Assembly (NCBI GenBank): GCA_030706065.1
Contig: JAUZPH010000216.1
Location: 1-6,414, forward strand
Length of the DNA stretch: 6,414 nt
Direction: 5' to 3'
Origin: Bacillota bacterium
GTDB lineage: Bacteria > Bacillota > Clostridia > Clostridiales > Clostridiaceae
Part shown: positions 1 to 5,457 of the stretch, in pieces
Layout of the letters: each line of letters begins with the position of its first letter
Numbering within the stretch: position 1 is the first letter of the stretch
Program-made: the position numbers and the translations under genes
The notes under the pieces: model-generated
Told to the model about the DNA's origin: nothing
Seen by the model: the letters and a program-made list of their open reading frames with translations, nothing else
Database searches by the model: none

Positions 1-285
1 AGCATCATGGCCTATTTTTATATATAAGTATTTATCCCTGGCTGCTTCTTCCAGCAATCCCTCGTATTGCTCCCTTACCACCTCAACCTGCTGCTCAAGC
101 TTTTCCTCCGGTGCCGCTATATAAATTTCACTTCTGTTGCATGTGGAAACTATTACCACTTCATCCAGTCCCCTATCCAGCAGAGAGTTTATAATTTCTA
201 TCTTCTTTACATCGGTAAAGGCTGCCCTCTCCCTTATTTCCGCTCCGGCGGTCCTGTGGTTTAACCCTATGACTGCAATATCCAT
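1..285 (-). CDS. hemA: Glutamyl-tRNA reductase, N-terminal 95 residues (gene runs off the left edge)
   Basis: HemA reduces glutamyl-tRNA(Glu) with NADPH to glutamate-1-semialdehyde, the first committed step of the C5 route to 5-aminolevulinate, and so feeds heme, siroheme and cobalamin synthesis in the cytoplasm. The translation begins MDIAVIGLNHRTAGAEIRER, matching the family's N-terminal signature, and continues to VSTCNRSEIY at about residues 46-55. Cys49 there is the expected catalytic thioester cysteine (Cys50 in E. coli). The frame is open to base 1, so only about a quarter of the usual 400-450 residues is present; the NADPH and dimerisation domains lie outside. The start at 285 is supported by GGAGAG on the minus strand (295-290), 4 bases upstream, and by the family's usual N-terminus. 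It lies downstream of cbiK on the same strand, consistent with a tetrapyrrole/cobalamin cluster. Gly14 replaces the proline often found in the A-P-V-E-I-R-E-R stretch, which is minor. Confidence 0.95.
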   Translation of the reverse strand, partial: MDIAVIGLNHRTAGAEIRERAAFTDVKKIEIINSLLDRGLDEVVIVSTCNRSEIYIAAPEEKLEQQVEVVREQYEGLLEEAARDKYLYIKIGHDA

Positions 286-302
286 AATACTCTCCAATCT
301 AA

Positions 303-401
303 AGATGTGTGAGTTTAAACCTTAACAAATTCACCGGAGAAAATATCGAATCTTCAACGATTTTTAGTAGGTGATATATTAAATTATAAACTCACACATC
401 T
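303..401 (-). repeat. Palindromic element A: long hairpin just upstream of hemA
   Basis: A perfect 15-bp inverted repeat (303-317 and 387-401) encloses a second, interrupted stem: 331-335 pairs with 370-374, and 340-348 pairs with 358-365 with one bulged T at 344. The 9-base apical loop is AATCTTCAA on the plus strand (349-357). Read as minus-strand RNA, the base of the hairpin ends 7 nt before the hemA ribosome binding site, so it could act on hemA transcript stability or translation. There is no U-run after it, so it is not a typical intrinsic terminator. A TATAAT sequence on the minus strand (388-383) lies inside it, but only a poor -35 precedes it. The apical part recurs in the neighbouring element at 406-529. 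I do not recognise the family. Confidence 0.7.
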
Positions 402-405
402 ATAT

Positions 406-529
406 ATAGAACACACTAAAAGTCTTACATCGGATTTTTACGAAGTAAAATATCCTTGTGCCTATGCAAAATATCCAATCTTCACGGATTTTTGCGAAGG
501 CACAATGTTATAGACTTTCTGTGTTCTAT
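406..529 (-). repeat. Palindromic element B: second hairpin, directly after the cbiK stop
   Basis: Outer arms 406-415 and 520-529 pair perfectly (10 bp), followed by 419-425 with 512-518 (7 bp). Inside are two hairpins. One is 432-441 with 445-455 around a GAA loop. The other is 456-476 with 486-505, which has a bulged T at 472 and the 9-base loop AATCTTCAC (477-485). The second hairpin shares loop, bulge and A/T-tract arms with element A. The element starts at the base immediately following the cbiK stop codon on the minus strand, so it lies in the cbiK 3' untranslated or cbiK-hemA intercistronic RNA. No poly-U tract follows. A degenerate MITE or dispersed palindromic repeat, or an mRNA processing or stability element, are all possible. 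Confidence 0.65.
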
Positions 530-1315
530 CTAACTGTTTTCCATGGTTTCCCTGATTCTGTTCAAGTAAATTTCCTGATACTGTGTATTTTCTCCAAGCC
601 CTTTGAGATAAATGTCAACCTTAAAGCCTGCCCTTGTCAAAAGAGTTTTCCAGGAATACTCCTCATCAGATGCCATATCCATCAGAGCATGATTTCCGGC
701 AACCAGCATGAAGGGCATCAAAACAGCTTCCCTTATTCCGCTTCTCCTAAGCCTGTCAATTATGTCTGAAATACCGGGAGTTCCTTTTATTGTTCCTATA
801 TATGCTCTCACGGCAGCTTTGTCTATATACTCCTGCAGATCCAAGTAAAGTCTTTGGGCTGAATGGCTGCTTCCGTGGCCCATCAGCACCGCAGCCTGGC
901 CACCACTGAGCTCCGGCAGATGTCCTTTCAAAGCTGCTACCACTGCGGGATAATCTTCCTCGCTGTACAAGAGCGGCTTGCCGATGCCTGCCTTTCTAAA
1001 GCAGTCTCTATATTGTTCAAGTTCTCCTATTAATTTTTCATATTCCATGCCGGGTATAATCTGCATGGGCTGAAGAATCACCTCATTGAACCCTTCTCCG
1101 CAAAGCCTTTTTAACGCCTCCGAGGGGCTGTCAATAACAGTACCTTCACTTGTCCTTATCCTATCTATTATCTTCATTGATGTAAAGGCCCGTCTTACCT
1201 CGAAATCAGTAAATTCCCGTGCTATTCTCTCCTCTAATGCCTCGATACTCTCTTTCCTGGCTTTTATATTGCTCGTGCCTGAACTTACTACAAGTATTGC
1301 TTTTCTATCTTCCAT
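530..1315 (-). CDS. cbiK: Sirohydrochlorin cobaltochelatase (CbiK type), cytoplasmic
   Basis: CbiK inserts Co2+ into sirohydrochlorin, the committing step of the anaerobic (early-cobalt) cobalamin pathway; enzymes of this class can also load Fe2+. The 261-residue protein has the normal family length. Its N-terminus AILVVSSGTS lacks a signal peptide, so this is the cytoplasmic rather than the periplasmic form. The two catalytic histidines are present in LMGHGSSH (His147) and MLVAGNHALMDMAS (His209); LQPMQIIPGMEYEK and the late GLGEN motif are also family features. The third cobalt ligand, Glu175 in the Salmonella enzyme within GAVESYP, aligns with Lys177 in GTIKGTP, which is odd (see findings). 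The start at 1315 follows AGGAAGG on the minus strand (1328-1322) by 6 bases. hemA lies 244 bp downstream on the same strand, fitting a tetrapyrrole cluster. The ech operon is divergent. Confidence 0.93.
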   Translation of the reverse strand: MEDRKAILVVSSGTSNIKARKESIEALEERIAREFTDFEVRRAFTSMKIIDRIRTSEGTVIDSPSEALKRLCGEGFNEVILQPMQIIPGMEYEKLIGELEQYRDCFRKAGIGKPLLYSEEDYPAVVAALKGHLPELSGGQAAVLMGHGSSHSAQRLYLDLQEYIDKAAVRAYIGTIKGTPGISDIIDRLRRSGIREAVLMPFMLVAGNHALMDMASDEEYSWKTLLTRAGFKVDIYLKGLGENTQYQEIYLNRIRETMENS

Positions 1316-1321
1316 ATTTGA

Positions 1322-1328
1322 CCTTCCT
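1322..1328 (-). promoter_or_regulatory. Ribosome binding site of cbiK
   Basis: AGGAAGG on the minus strand, 6 bases before the ATG at 1315. It supports that start for cbiK. Confidence 0.7.
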
Positions 1329-1352
1329 AATGAGTTTATACAAACCTGCTTA

Positions 1353-1367
1353 TGATAACAATTATTA
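1353..1367. promoter_or_regulatory. Possible Fur-family box in the cbiK leader
   Basis: TGATAACAATTATTA matches 13 of 15 positions of the 7-1-7 Fur-type consensus TGATAAT-N-ATTATCA and is an imperfect dyad (5 of 7 pairs). It sits between the predicted cbiK transcription start (near 1378) and its ribosome binding site. Just upstream, 1370-1385 holds another dyad centred on AATGCATT that overlaps the predicted start point. Metal-responsive control of a metal chelatase would make sense, but the surroundings are AT-rich and such matches arise by chance. Confidence 0.22.
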
Positions 1368-1384
1368 TTTGATAATGCATTGTA

Positions 1385-1413
1385 ATTTTACCACTTTGGA
1401 CTACATCTTTCAA
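1385..1413 (-). promoter_or_regulatory. Predicted sigma-A promoter of cbiK
   Basis: On the minus strand, TTGAAA (1413-1408) is followed after exactly 17 bases by TAAAAT (1390-1385). Each hexamer matches 5 of 6 positions of the vegetative consensus. Transcription would start near 1378, giving a leader of about 63 nt before the cbiK ATG. This places the structured element at 1422-1495 upstream of the promoter rather than in the cbiK leader. Confidence 0.6.
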
Positions 1414-1421
1414 GCTTGCAA

Positions 1422-1495
1422 AGTACTTCTAAAATCGGGATAGAACCCTACGAGGGTGTATTCATTTAAAGCCGAGCTCTGTCCCGGTAAGTACT
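1422..1495. other. Unassigned foldable element in the cbiK-ech intergenic region
   Basis: Three nested or adjacent helices can form. 1422-1428 pairs with 1489-1495 (7 bp). 1436-1444 (CGGGATAGA) pairs with 1478-1486 (TCTGTCCCG; 9 bp with one T-G pair on the plus strand). A short hairpin, 1445-1449 with 1453-1457, follows directly and has the loop ACG. About 20 unpaired bases (1458-1477, containing AAAGCCGAGC) complete the fold. It is clearly more GC-rich than its surroundings. I could not match it to a known riboswitch, T-box, tRNA or terminator; no U-run follows on either strand. Strand and function are unknown. Confidence 0.4.
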
Positions 1496-1743
1496 AAAAA
1501 CCCTTCCACTTTGAAAATATAACAGTTTAATAAAAAACCAGATATATTACATATATTTCTTCAGAAGAGCTAATTAATAATAATTCGTTAATTACAATCG
1601 TTTTCATGGAGGTTTATGTTGTAAACTTGTGAATTTTAACCACTTAAGGGCGATTTGTGTACTAATGGTGAGATAACTTGAAATAAATGGAGCATACCAC
1701 CACATTTTAACAACTAATACATTAATTAAGTTTTTTTCCTTAT
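1496..1743. other. AT-rich intergenic DNA upstream of the ech promoter, no gene seen
   Basis: No convincing coding region is visible. The stretch holds short dyads: TCTTC-A-GAAGA at 1558-1568 and TAATTAA / TTAATTA arms at 1571-1577 and 1588-1594. It also has a Shine-Dalgarno-like GGAGG near 1608 with only a two-codon frame after it, and a T7 run at about 1731-1737. The dyads could be operators for the ech promoter just downstream, but nothing identifies a regulator. Confidence 0.4.
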
Positions 1744-1772
1744 TTGCTTATATTAACCTAAAGTTATATGAT
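1744..1772 (+). promoter_or_regulatory. Predicted sigma-A promoter of the ech operon
   Basis: TTGCTT (1744-1749, weak -35) and TATGAT (1767-1772, 5 of 6 matches to -10) are separated by 17 bases in a very AT-rich setting. A start near 1779 would leave a leader of about 70 nt before the TTG of echA. A short inverted repeat (1785-1790 with 1798-1803) lies at the beginning of that leader. Confidence 0.5.
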
Positions 1773-1834
1773 ATAGTAGGGTATGGATGTATATGTCATA
1801 TCCGGGTATTTATATGTATTAATTGAAAGAGTGC

Positions 1835-1842
1835 AAGGGGGG
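1835..1842 (+). promoter_or_regulatory. Ribosome binding site that decides the echA start
   Basis: AAGGGGGG is followed after 6 bases by TTG at 1849. The next ATG (1858) is 15 bases away and the upstream ATG (1783) has only a weak TAGGG one base before it. The spacing therefore favours the TTG. Confidence 0.7.
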
Positions 1843-1848
1843 ATAAAA

Positions 1849-3765
1849 TTGACTTTTATGGTTTACCTGCTAGTTTTGGTACCAGTCTTATTCGGATTAG
1901 TCTTTTTATTCACTAAGGAAAAGGTTTATAAACCCCTATCCTATCTTCTGACGGTAGTCTGTATAGCCTTGTCGGTAGTAGTATTGGTTTATGGGCCTCA
2001 GAGTTTTCAAATTTCCGGGAGCACCTTCGATATCGTGGAAGGAGTCATCGTTGTTCTTGAGTTTGCAATGACGGCCTTCTTCATATTCATGAGTGTAAAA
2101 CATAAGAAGACGCCGGTACTGCTGCTGAGTATTGTTCAGGCTGCAATCCTGATATACACAGTTGTATTCGGTGAAAAAGAAGCAGCCGCAGTTATCAACA
2201 TAGACAGGCTGTCCATAGTAATGCTTCTTGTAATCAACGTAGTAGGTAATTTGATACTTATCTTTGCCAACGGTTACATGGATATCTATGAACATCACAG
2301 AAACATGAAGAGCAGGCAGAATCTTTTCTACTTTATTATAGCAGAATTCTTGGGTGCCATGAATGCACTTGTAATCTGCGACGGCCTTGGATGGGTGCTG
2401 TTCTTCTGGGAAGTAACAACCTTGAGTTCCTTCATTCTTATTTCCTACAACAGGGATGAGGAAGGCTATAACAGCGGTTTCAGAGCCCTGGGCCTGAACC
2501 TCATCGGCGGTATTGCTTTTGGATTAGGAAATCTTATATTGAGTAGCGAGGTTGGTATAACCACCTTCTCTCAGATACACGACAAAGGTACAGCCTCCGG
2601 CATATACCTTGTTGCCATATTCCTTCTCTGCATCGCAGGCTTTGCAAAGAGTGCACAGTTCCCGTTCCAGAGCTGGCTTCTGGGTGCGATGGTTGCACCG
2701 ACTCCGGTTTCTGCTCTTCTGCATTCCAGTACAATGGTTAAAGCCGGAGTATTCTTGATAATCAAACTTGCTCCTGCATATGCAAACACATGGTTTGGAA
2801 ACTGTATAGCACTTTTAGGCGCTTTCTGCTTCCTGTTGTGCTCCGCCATTGCCATATCCCAAAGCAATGCCAAGAGAGTCCTTGCCTATTCCACCATTGC
2901 AAATTTAGGGCTCATCATAAGCTGCGCAGGAATTGGCAGCGCTATTGCAGTATCGGCTGCCATCATACTGATTATATTCCATGCAGTATCAAAGGCACTG
3001 CTGTTCCTTGCAACAGGCCAGACGGAACATACCATAGGCAGCAGAAATATCGACGACATGATTGGCCTCATAAAGGTTGCACCGGGCCTGACTATGATAA
3101 TGACCTTCGGTATTTTATCGATGATCCTTCCTCCTTTTGGAGTTTTGATAACAAAGTGGCTTTCAATCGAAGCCTCAGCGGCCAACCCCGTAATTGTAAT
3201 ATTCCTGGCCTTTGGAAGTGCCTTTACAAATATCTATTACATAAGATGGATCAATGCACTGCTGGCCGCGCCGAACAAGAGCCTCAAGCTGTCAAGGTCT
3301 GTTGATAGGAACGTATATTTACCGCTTCAGGTTCTCTGCCTCCTGGCAGTTTTAACAAGCTTGTGTATTGCACCGATATACAACAGACTTGTGTCTCCTG
3401 AAATGGATACACTGCTCCATGCAAAATCGGCATTGACAGTAACCGGGGAAACCGTATTTTTCAATGCTGGAACCTTCAACAATACATTGGTATTTGTATC
3501 ACTGATTATAATAGTACTGGTTTATCTGCTCCTCAGGGGCGTGCTCTCCACCAAGGCAAAGGTTACAGGTGTCTATATGTGCGGTGAAAACAATTCTCTG
3601 GAAGAGGGACCGGATACCTTCAGAGTTGCTGATGGAACCTATGTAAAAGCTGAAGTATCAAACCTCTATCTTAAGAATCTCTTTGAGGAAAAGGACTTAA
3701 GCTATGTCGGCTACCTGATATCCATATTGATGCTGATGGGCATTATGATAGGAGGGTTACTATGA
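1849..3765 (+). CDS. echA: Energy-converting hydrogenase Ech, subunit A (NuoL-like ion pump)
   Basis: EchA is the large integral membrane subunit of the Ech [NiFe] hydrogenase and belongs to the Mrp/NuoL antiporter-like family. It moves H+ or Na+ across the cytoplasmic membrane while reduced ferredoxin drives H2 formation. From the TTG at 1849 the product is 638 residues, normal for EchA, with roughly 15 or more hydrophobic segments. Characteristic buried charges are visible: Glu188 in FFWEVTTLSS, Lys267 in AKSAQFPFQSWL, His292 and Lys298 in ALLHSSTMVKAG, His378 and Lys382 in FHAVSKALL, and Lys436 in ITKW. A polar loop (about 570-618, with MCGENNSLEEG) precedes a final membrane helix. An ATG at 1783 would add 22 residues but lies at the predicted transcription start, so I prefer the TTG with its strong binding site. 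The gene is first in the operon and its stop overlaps the echB start (ATGA). Confidence 0.93.
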   Translation: MTFMVYLLVLVPVLFGLVFLFTKEKVYKPLSYLLTVVCIALSVVVLVYGPQSFQISGSTFDIVEGVIVVLEFAMTAFFIFMSVKHKKTPVLLLSIVQAAILIYTVVFGEKEAAAVINIDRLSIVMLLVINVVGNLILIFANGYMDIYEHHRNMKSRQNLFYFIIAEFLGAMNALVICDGLGWVLFFWEVTTLSSFILISYNRDEEGYNSGFRALGLNLIGGIAFGLGNLILSSEVGITTFSQIHDKGTASGIYLVAIFLLCIAGFAKSAQFPFQSWLLGAMVAPTPVSALLHSSTMVKAGVFLIIKLAPAYANTWFGNCIALLGAFCFLLCSAIAISQSNAKRVLAYSTIANLGLIISCAGIGSAIAVSAAIILIIFHAVSKALLFLATGQTEHTIGSRNIDDMIGLIKVAPGLTMIMTFGILSMILPPFGVLITKWLSIEASAANPVIVIFLAFGSAFTNIYYIRWINALLAAPNKSLKLSRSVDRNVYLPLQVLCLLAVLTSLCIAPIYNRLVSPEMDTLLHAKSALTVTGETVFFNAGTFNNTLVFVSLIIIVLVYLLLRGVLSTKAKVTGVYMCGENNSLEEGPDTFRVADGTYVKAEVSNLYLKNLFEEKDLSYVGYLISILMLMGIMIGGLL

Positions 3766-4625
3766 ATACGAAAAGCTTAATAATAACCTTGATAACCGTA
3801 ATCCTTGCCCCGGTTGTGGGATGCATACTTGCGGGAATAGAGCGGAAGCTTTCCGCAAAACTGCAGCACAGGGTAGGCCCCCCGATAATTCAGCCTTTTT
3901 ATGACTTTGTAAAGCTGTTCAACAAGGAAACTGTAGTGGTAAACAAGTATCAGAATTTTTATATTGTAACTTACCTGATTTTCATAATGGCTTCAACAGT
4001 AATGTTTATCTTGGGCATGGACCTGCTGATGATTCTCTTTGTTTTCACCATTGCCAATATTGCGCTCATAATGGGGGCTGCCAGCACCGGTTCACCCTAC
4101 AGCAGGCTGGGAAGCAAGAGAGAAGTAATAAATATGATAGTATATGAACCCATACTCATCCTCTTCATTGGAGGGATATATATCGTTTCGGGTTCCTTCA
4201 GAATAACGGGCATAGAGGGTCTGAGCATGCCTCTTATCGCATATATGCCGCTGGTTTTCATTTCGATGCTTATAGTAATGCTCATTAAGTTTAAAAAGTC
4301 TCCCTTTGACTTTTCGGGCTCTCATGAAGCCCATCAGGAATTAGTTAGAGGTATAATTACCGAATTCTCGGGGCCTGGACTTGCATTAATGGAGCTTGCC
4401 CACTGGTACGAGTACATTTTCCTGCTTGGGCTCATGTACCTGTTTCTCAGCACTAATATCTTTGCAGGCATTGCTCTTGCAGTATTCACCTACCTGTTTA
4501 CCATACTTATAGATAATATATCTGCAAGGGTAAAGTGGCAGTGGATGCTGAACCGCATATGGCCGGTGCTCAACCTCTTATGCATTGCCAACGTACTTTG
4601 TATCTTTGCTATCAATTCCTTATAG
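3762..4625 (+). CDS. echB: Ech hydrogenase subunit B (NuoH-like membrane subunit)
   Basis: EchB is the membrane anchor that connects the hydrogenase module to the ion pump, homologous to NuoH of complex I. The protein has 287 residues, about the family length, with around eight hydrophobic segments. Family signatures are ERKLSAKLQHRVGPP (residues 27-41) near the first cytoplasmic loop, and SPFDFSGSHEAHQELVRG (about 180-197) followed by TEFSG (200-204). The acidic residues there (Asp183, Glu189, Glu193, Glu201) correspond to the conserved charged loop thought to link redox chemistry to ion movement. The start overlaps the echA stop in ATGA, with GGAGGG (3751-3756) 5 bases upstream inside echA, so translation is probably coupled. 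Confidence 0.94.
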   Translation: MNTKSLIITLITVILAPVVGCILAGIERKLSAKLQHRVGPPIIQPFYDFVKLFNKETVVVNKYQNFYIVTYLIFIMASTVMFILGMDLLMILFVFTIANIALIMGAASTGSPYSRLGSKREVINMIVYEPILILFIGGIYIVSGSFRITGIEGLSMPLIAYMPLVFISMLIVMLIKFKKSPFDFSGSHEAHQELVRGIITEFSGPGLALMELAHWYEYIFLLGLMYLFLSTNIFAGIALAVFTYLFTILIDNISARVKWQWMLNRIWPVLNLLCIANVLCIFAINSL

Positions 4626-4628
4626 TAT

Positions 4629-4635
4629 GGAGGGG
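4629..4635 (+). promoter_or_regulatory. Ribosome binding site that decides the echC start
   Basis: GGAGGGG lies 8 bases before the ATG at 4644. An in-frame GTG at 4635 uses the last G of this site, so it cannot be served by it and is unlikely to be the start. Confidence 0.75.
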
Positions 4636-4643
4636 TGATTTTA

Positions 4644-5108
4644 ATGGCAATTTTATCGAATTTAATGGGCAAATCCCCGTGGGTTGTTCACGTTAACTGT
4701 AACAGCTGTAACGGCTGCGACATCGAGTATCTGGCCTGTATAACTCCCTTGTATGACGCGGAACGCTTTGGAGTGAAAAATATCGGTTCTCCAAAGCATG
4801 CGGATATAATGCTGGTTACAGGTTCGATAAACCACAAGAATGTCAAGGTTTTAAAGAATATATATGATCAGATACCTGAGCCAAAGGCTGTAGTGGCTGT
4901 AGGCGCCTGTGCCTGCACCGGAGGCATTTTCCATGACTGCTACAACGTCATAGGAGGAGTAGACAAAATACTGCCGGTGGACGTTTATGTGTCCGGCTGC
5001 TGCCCGAAGCCTGAATCTATCATGGACGGCATACTGGAGGCTGCAGGGATACTGGAGGAAAAGAGGAAAGCACTAAAGAACACCAAGGAGGTAGTGGCTG
5101 CGAAATGA
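4644..5108 (+). CDS. echC: Ech hydrogenase small subunit C ([4Fe-4S] protein, NuoB-like)
   Basis: EchC is the small hydrogenase subunit on the cytoplasmic face of the membrane. It carries the proximal [4Fe-4S] cluster that passes electrons to the NiFe site of EchE. It has 154 residues, normal for the family. Expected cluster ligands are Cys22 and Cys25 in NSCNGCDIE, Cys89 in VGACACTGG, and Cys119 in VSGCCPKPES. Additional cysteines at 19, 32, 91, 99 and 120 are not standard ligands; Cys120 stands where GCPP would give proline. The C-terminus ends in a charged, Lys-rich tail. The start is the ATG at 4644, after GGAGGGG. echB stops 18 bases upstream, and the echC stop overlaps the echD ATG (ATGA). 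Confidence 0.95.
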   Translation: MAILSNLMGKSPWVVHVNCNSCNGCDIEYLACITPLYDAERFGVKNIGSPKHADIMLVTGSINHKNVKVLKNIYDQIPEPKAVVAVGACACTGGIFHDCYNVIGGVDKILPVDVYVSGCCPKPESIMDGILEAAGILEEKRKALKNTKEVVAAK

Positions 5109-5443
5109 TTACGGAATGTAAAATCGTTGACAAGAAGGATATCGTAAAAGAATGCCAGGAACTTAAGGATAAGGGCTACAGATATGTAGCGGTGACCTGT
5201 GAAAAACTCGAGAACGGTCTGGAGCTTACATACCACTTTGATCTTAATTACGAAATGACCCATCTCAGGGTTCCTGCAGACTTCAAGGATACCATACCGA
5301 GTATTTCAAATGTGTTTATTGCAGCGTTTCTTATAGAAAATGAGTACCAGGACCTATTTGGCCTTACCTTTGAGAACTTGATAATCGACTATAAGGGCCA
5401 TTTATATCTGACAGCAGATGGTCCTTCGGTACCACTGGGATAG
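5105..5443 (+). CDS. echD: Ech hydrogenase subunit D (NuoC-like)
   Basis: EchD is a small hydrophilic subunit of the Ech peripheral arm, related to the 30-kDa NuoC subunit of complex I. It has no cofactor and helps assemble the EchC-EchE module. The product has 112 residues, about right for EchD and shorter than NuoC proper. The diagnostic segment is ENEYQDLFGLTF (residues 78-89), matching the conserved E-x(4)-D-L-F-G of the family, preceded by the usual beta-rich stretch (YVAVTCEKLENGLELTYHFD, about 27-46). The start at 5105 overlaps the echC stop. A GGAGGT at 5087-5092 is 12 bases away, rather far, so expression probably depends on translational coupling to echC. No conserved cysteine motif is expected or seen. 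Confidence 0.9.
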   Translation: MITECKIVDKKDIVKECQELKDKGYRYVAVTCEKLENGLELTYHFDLNYEMTHLRVPADFKDTIPSISNVFIAAFLIENEYQDLFGLTFENLIIDYKGHLYLTADGPSVPLG

Positions 5444-5457
5444 GAGGGGGTTTTATC

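Noticed and set aside
303..529. CRISPR array or intrinsic terminators between cbiK and hemA
   Set aside because: There are no regular direct repeats with unique spacers, and neither hairpin is followed by a U-run on either strand.
458..769. Open frame of 103 codons on the plus strand
   Set aside because: It overlaps the antisense of cbiK's 3' part and the palindromic element, has no good binding site, and its translation resembles no protein family; cbiK in the opposite frame is clearly the real gene.
1430..1490. tRNA or T-box-like reading of the structured element (GGGTTCTATCCC on the minus strand resembles a T arm)
   Set aside because: No acceptor stem, D arm or anticodon arm can be drawn, and there is no T-box AGGGTGGNACCGCG sequence.
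1316..1500. Cobalamin riboswitch upstream of cbiK
   Set aside because: No B12-box-like GCCACTG or its reverse complement and no matching fold were found; the predicted promoter leaves only a leader of about 63 nt, too short for that riboswitch.
1606..1632. Eight-codon frame MEVYVVNL, similar in DNA (14 of 18 bases) to the ATG region at 1783
   Set aside because: It is very short, has no binding site upstream, and is probably a chance match in AT-rich DNA.
1630..1720. Rex (NADH sensor) operator upstream of ech, suggested by TTGTGAA and TTAACAA half-sites
   Set aside because: The half-sites are not arranged with the required spacing of TTGTTAA-N4-TTAACAA, so there is no supportable site.
1783..1785. 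ATG as start of echA
   Set aside because: It is nearly at the predicted transcription start and has only a weak binding site; TTG at 1849 is better placed.
1936..2298. Open frame of 120 codons on the minus strand within echA
   Set aside because: It is antisense to a well-conserved membrane protein gene, with a composition expected from reversed hydrophobic codons and no recognisable domain.
2790..3305. Open frame of 171 codons on the plus strand within echA
   Set aside because: It lies wholly inside echA in another frame; echA carries the family motifs through this region and the alternate frame has none.
4635..4637. GTG as start of echC
   Set aside because: It overlaps the ribosome binding site that serves the ATG at 4644.
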